This document shows positions 62,606-64,000 of a DNA stretch of 64,000 nucleotides, in pieces. A model generated the notes under the pieces. It saw only the letters and a program-made list of their open reading frames with translations, had not been told where the DNA came from and did no database searches. A program made the position numbers and the translations under genes. The stretch comes from Volvox africanus (lineage: Eukaryota > Chlorophyta > Chlorophyceae > Chlamydomonadales > Volvocaceae), in NCBI GenBank assembly GCA_030268105.1, contig BSDZ01000011.1, positions 868,001 to 932,000 of the forward strand. The letters run 5' to 3'. How positions within the stretch are numbered: position 1 is the stretch's first letter; every line of letters begins with the position of its first letter.

Positions 62606-64000
62606 ATGGACTCAGCTGCTGAACTGTTCAAATCCCTGTCCGACGAGGATTGCAACGGACGAGACACGGCGCTTTTATCGTACGTACAGGTTCTACAGCG
62701 TTGGAAGGTCTGGCTAGACAACGTTCCTCTTTTTTACTCGGCGTGCGTGCAATTTACCGATGTGTGGCCAAGGTGAGATGCTGTTATTGCATGAACTTCT
62801 GGAAGGCTGGGAGGCACTTTCCTAGTGTGTGTTTTGAAAAAATACGAGAGCCGTCGAATTCAAATGTAACATTTTCACGGCATCGGGATCCCGCAGCATA
62901 TGTGTTCGCCCACCAGCATGCCCACGAATCCGCTGTTGTCATACCATGCTCTTGGGTCCCCTGAATATGTAGTCGCGGCATACAGAAAACAGTACTATCC
63001 TTCTGCGCACGAATCGTGCCCCTGGCTACCCTCTGCACCACGCAATCTCCAATCGCTTGCCCAATATGAGCTTCATCGGGTCTACGTTCCCATTCCCACC
63101 CGTCCTCCCAACACTGCTCCTGCTGTACAGCAACTCCATACAATTGTACCCGCACATCCGCCCTGAACCTACTACACCTGGCCTGTCGCGTAATGCCGTA
63201 CTATACTGCAATCGGCGGGAATCCGATGACGTTCCGCTTCTGATACTAGTGACGTGCTTGGTGGATGGTCTGGGCAAGTCTCGGCCGACCCAGCTACAGC
63301 AGGACAAGGATGCATTTCGGAGAGTGTGTTCCTTCACACATACAATTGGGGATATCGACCGATTGAGATACTGCCCCCAACGGCCGACACTGGTGGCCGT
63401 TAAAAGCGCCGGGACCGCGCTCAGTTTGTACGACGTAAGTCCGGCGCTATCGCTGCTGGACAGTATCTCCTCAAAGGAGCATGGGACGGCGGCGGCGGCG
63501 GAGGAGGAGGACGAGGAGGTGGGGCACAGCATAAAGGCAGGGGATGATCAAAGCAGGAGTAATGAGACGGGAGGAGAGGATGAGGAACCAACCGGGGCTC
63601 ACGGCAGCGGAACTGACGGCGGTGGCCCCATCAGCGTACTGGAATCGCCGGCGCAGGAGGACGTGTCCCTGGCTTGGGGTTGTTGCGGGCCTTCTGGTGG
63701 AGGTGATGACGGCGGCATGCGGCTCTTCAGTGGCTTGCTGAGTGGAGCCATTGGGGAGTACGCATTACGAGAAGACGGCAGCTTGGCAGAGGTGACTGTG
63801 AGGCGCGGCGGCCATGATGCTGACGCGACCGTGGTAGATCTGGCGTGGGGAGGCCCGTGTGACCCGGGGCCCCATATGCCGACGGCGGAGGCGGGGACTC
63901 GCACCTCTTATGGAGCGTTGGCGGCGTCAGGTCTGCTGGGATCGGCGGGCACTGACGGTCGTACGCTGCTTTGGGATCCAAGACAGCGCCAACCCGCGTT
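62606..64000 (+). CDS. RBBP4/MSI1-like WD40 histone-chaperone family protein, truncated by window edge
   Basis: Exon 1 (62606-62772) encodes VLQRWKVWLDNVPLFYSACV and ends QFTDVWP plus AG. It joins in phase to 63131 onward (C, Ser): NSIQLYPHIRP, SRNAVLYCNRRESDDVPLLI. This mirrors the N-terminal helix and first strands of RBBP4/MSI1 ('[26 protein letters not shown]'). IGDIDRLRYCPQRPTLVAVK corresponds to 'EVNRARYMPQNPCIIATK'. Later, EDVSLAWGCC and GTDGRTLLWDP look like WD repeats. The frame is open to base 64000. An acidic, Gly/Ser-rich insertion (EEEDEEVG onward, roughly residues 170-220) sits where the family has a short loop; a GAC|GTAAGT site at 63434 could mark an alternative donor. Divergence from canonical MSI1 is high, so it may be a paralogue with a different partner. 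Confidence 0.68.

Overview
The window is nuclear DNA of a flagellated green alga (Chlorophyta). This is inferred from intron-dense genes with GT-AG introns of about 60 to 1,400 bases, a NIN-like/RWP-RK regulator fragment, a plant-type Nudix-20 gene, an augmin HAUS4/AUG4 gene, and a complete ciliary transition-zone gene (meckelin). A chlorophycean or volvocine-like species fits best, but the sequence does not fix the species. There is no sign of operons, phage, CRISPR or complete transposons.

Layout. 1-653 (-): fragment of a NIN-like (NLP) regulator running off the left edge. 3259-5552 (-): an NADH-pyrophosphatase-type Nudix hydrolase fused in frame to a 14-kDa phosphohistidine phosphatase (PHPT1/Janus) domain; this is the most striking object in the window. 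6032-13356 (+): UBA5, the UFM1-activating enzyme, with a 0.9-kb GGGGCC/GGGGCT/GGGGTC array in an intron, a 46-bp perfect palindrome in an exon, a GC-AG intron and an intronic hairpin. 14249-16720 (+): unrecognised spliced gene. 16991-17255 (+): possible one-pass membrane microprotein. 17715-24485 (+): cytosolic endo-beta-N-acetylglucosaminidase (ENGase, GH85). 25901-28409 (+): Nudix hydrolase 20-like. 29134-30970 (+): HAUS4/AUG4. 32295-33760 (-): small, probably organelle-targeted helical-repeat protein. 35822-35982 (-): orphan last exon of an M1 aminopeptidase. 38678-40348 (-): secreted SGNH hydrolase with an in-frame intron. About 40713-40759 (-): 3' half of a tRNA-like sequence that encodes CCA. 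42040-43524 (+): TlpA-like thioredoxin protein with a C-terminal helical extension. 44252-45960 (-): unknown membrane protein. 46454-47208 (-): small two-exon gene. 47662-56130 (+): meckelin (TMEM67), 20 exons, 992 residues. 58953-62383 (-): RNF25 (RWD-RING E3 ligase), head to head with 62606-64000 (+), an RBBP4/MSI1-like WD40 gene open at the right edge.

The genes do not form one pathway. Themes are protein modification (UBA5 for UFMylation, RNF25 for ubiquitin), nucleotide hydrolysis (two unrelated Nudix genes), N-glycan salvage (ENGase) and microtubule/cilium biology (HAUS4, meckelin).

Exon boundaries were chosen by hand from splice consensus, reading phase and recalled family sequence. 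In the complete models every phase closes. The stretches 0.7-3.2, 33.8-38.6, 40.3-42.0 and 56.1-58.9 kb show little recognisable coding sequence.
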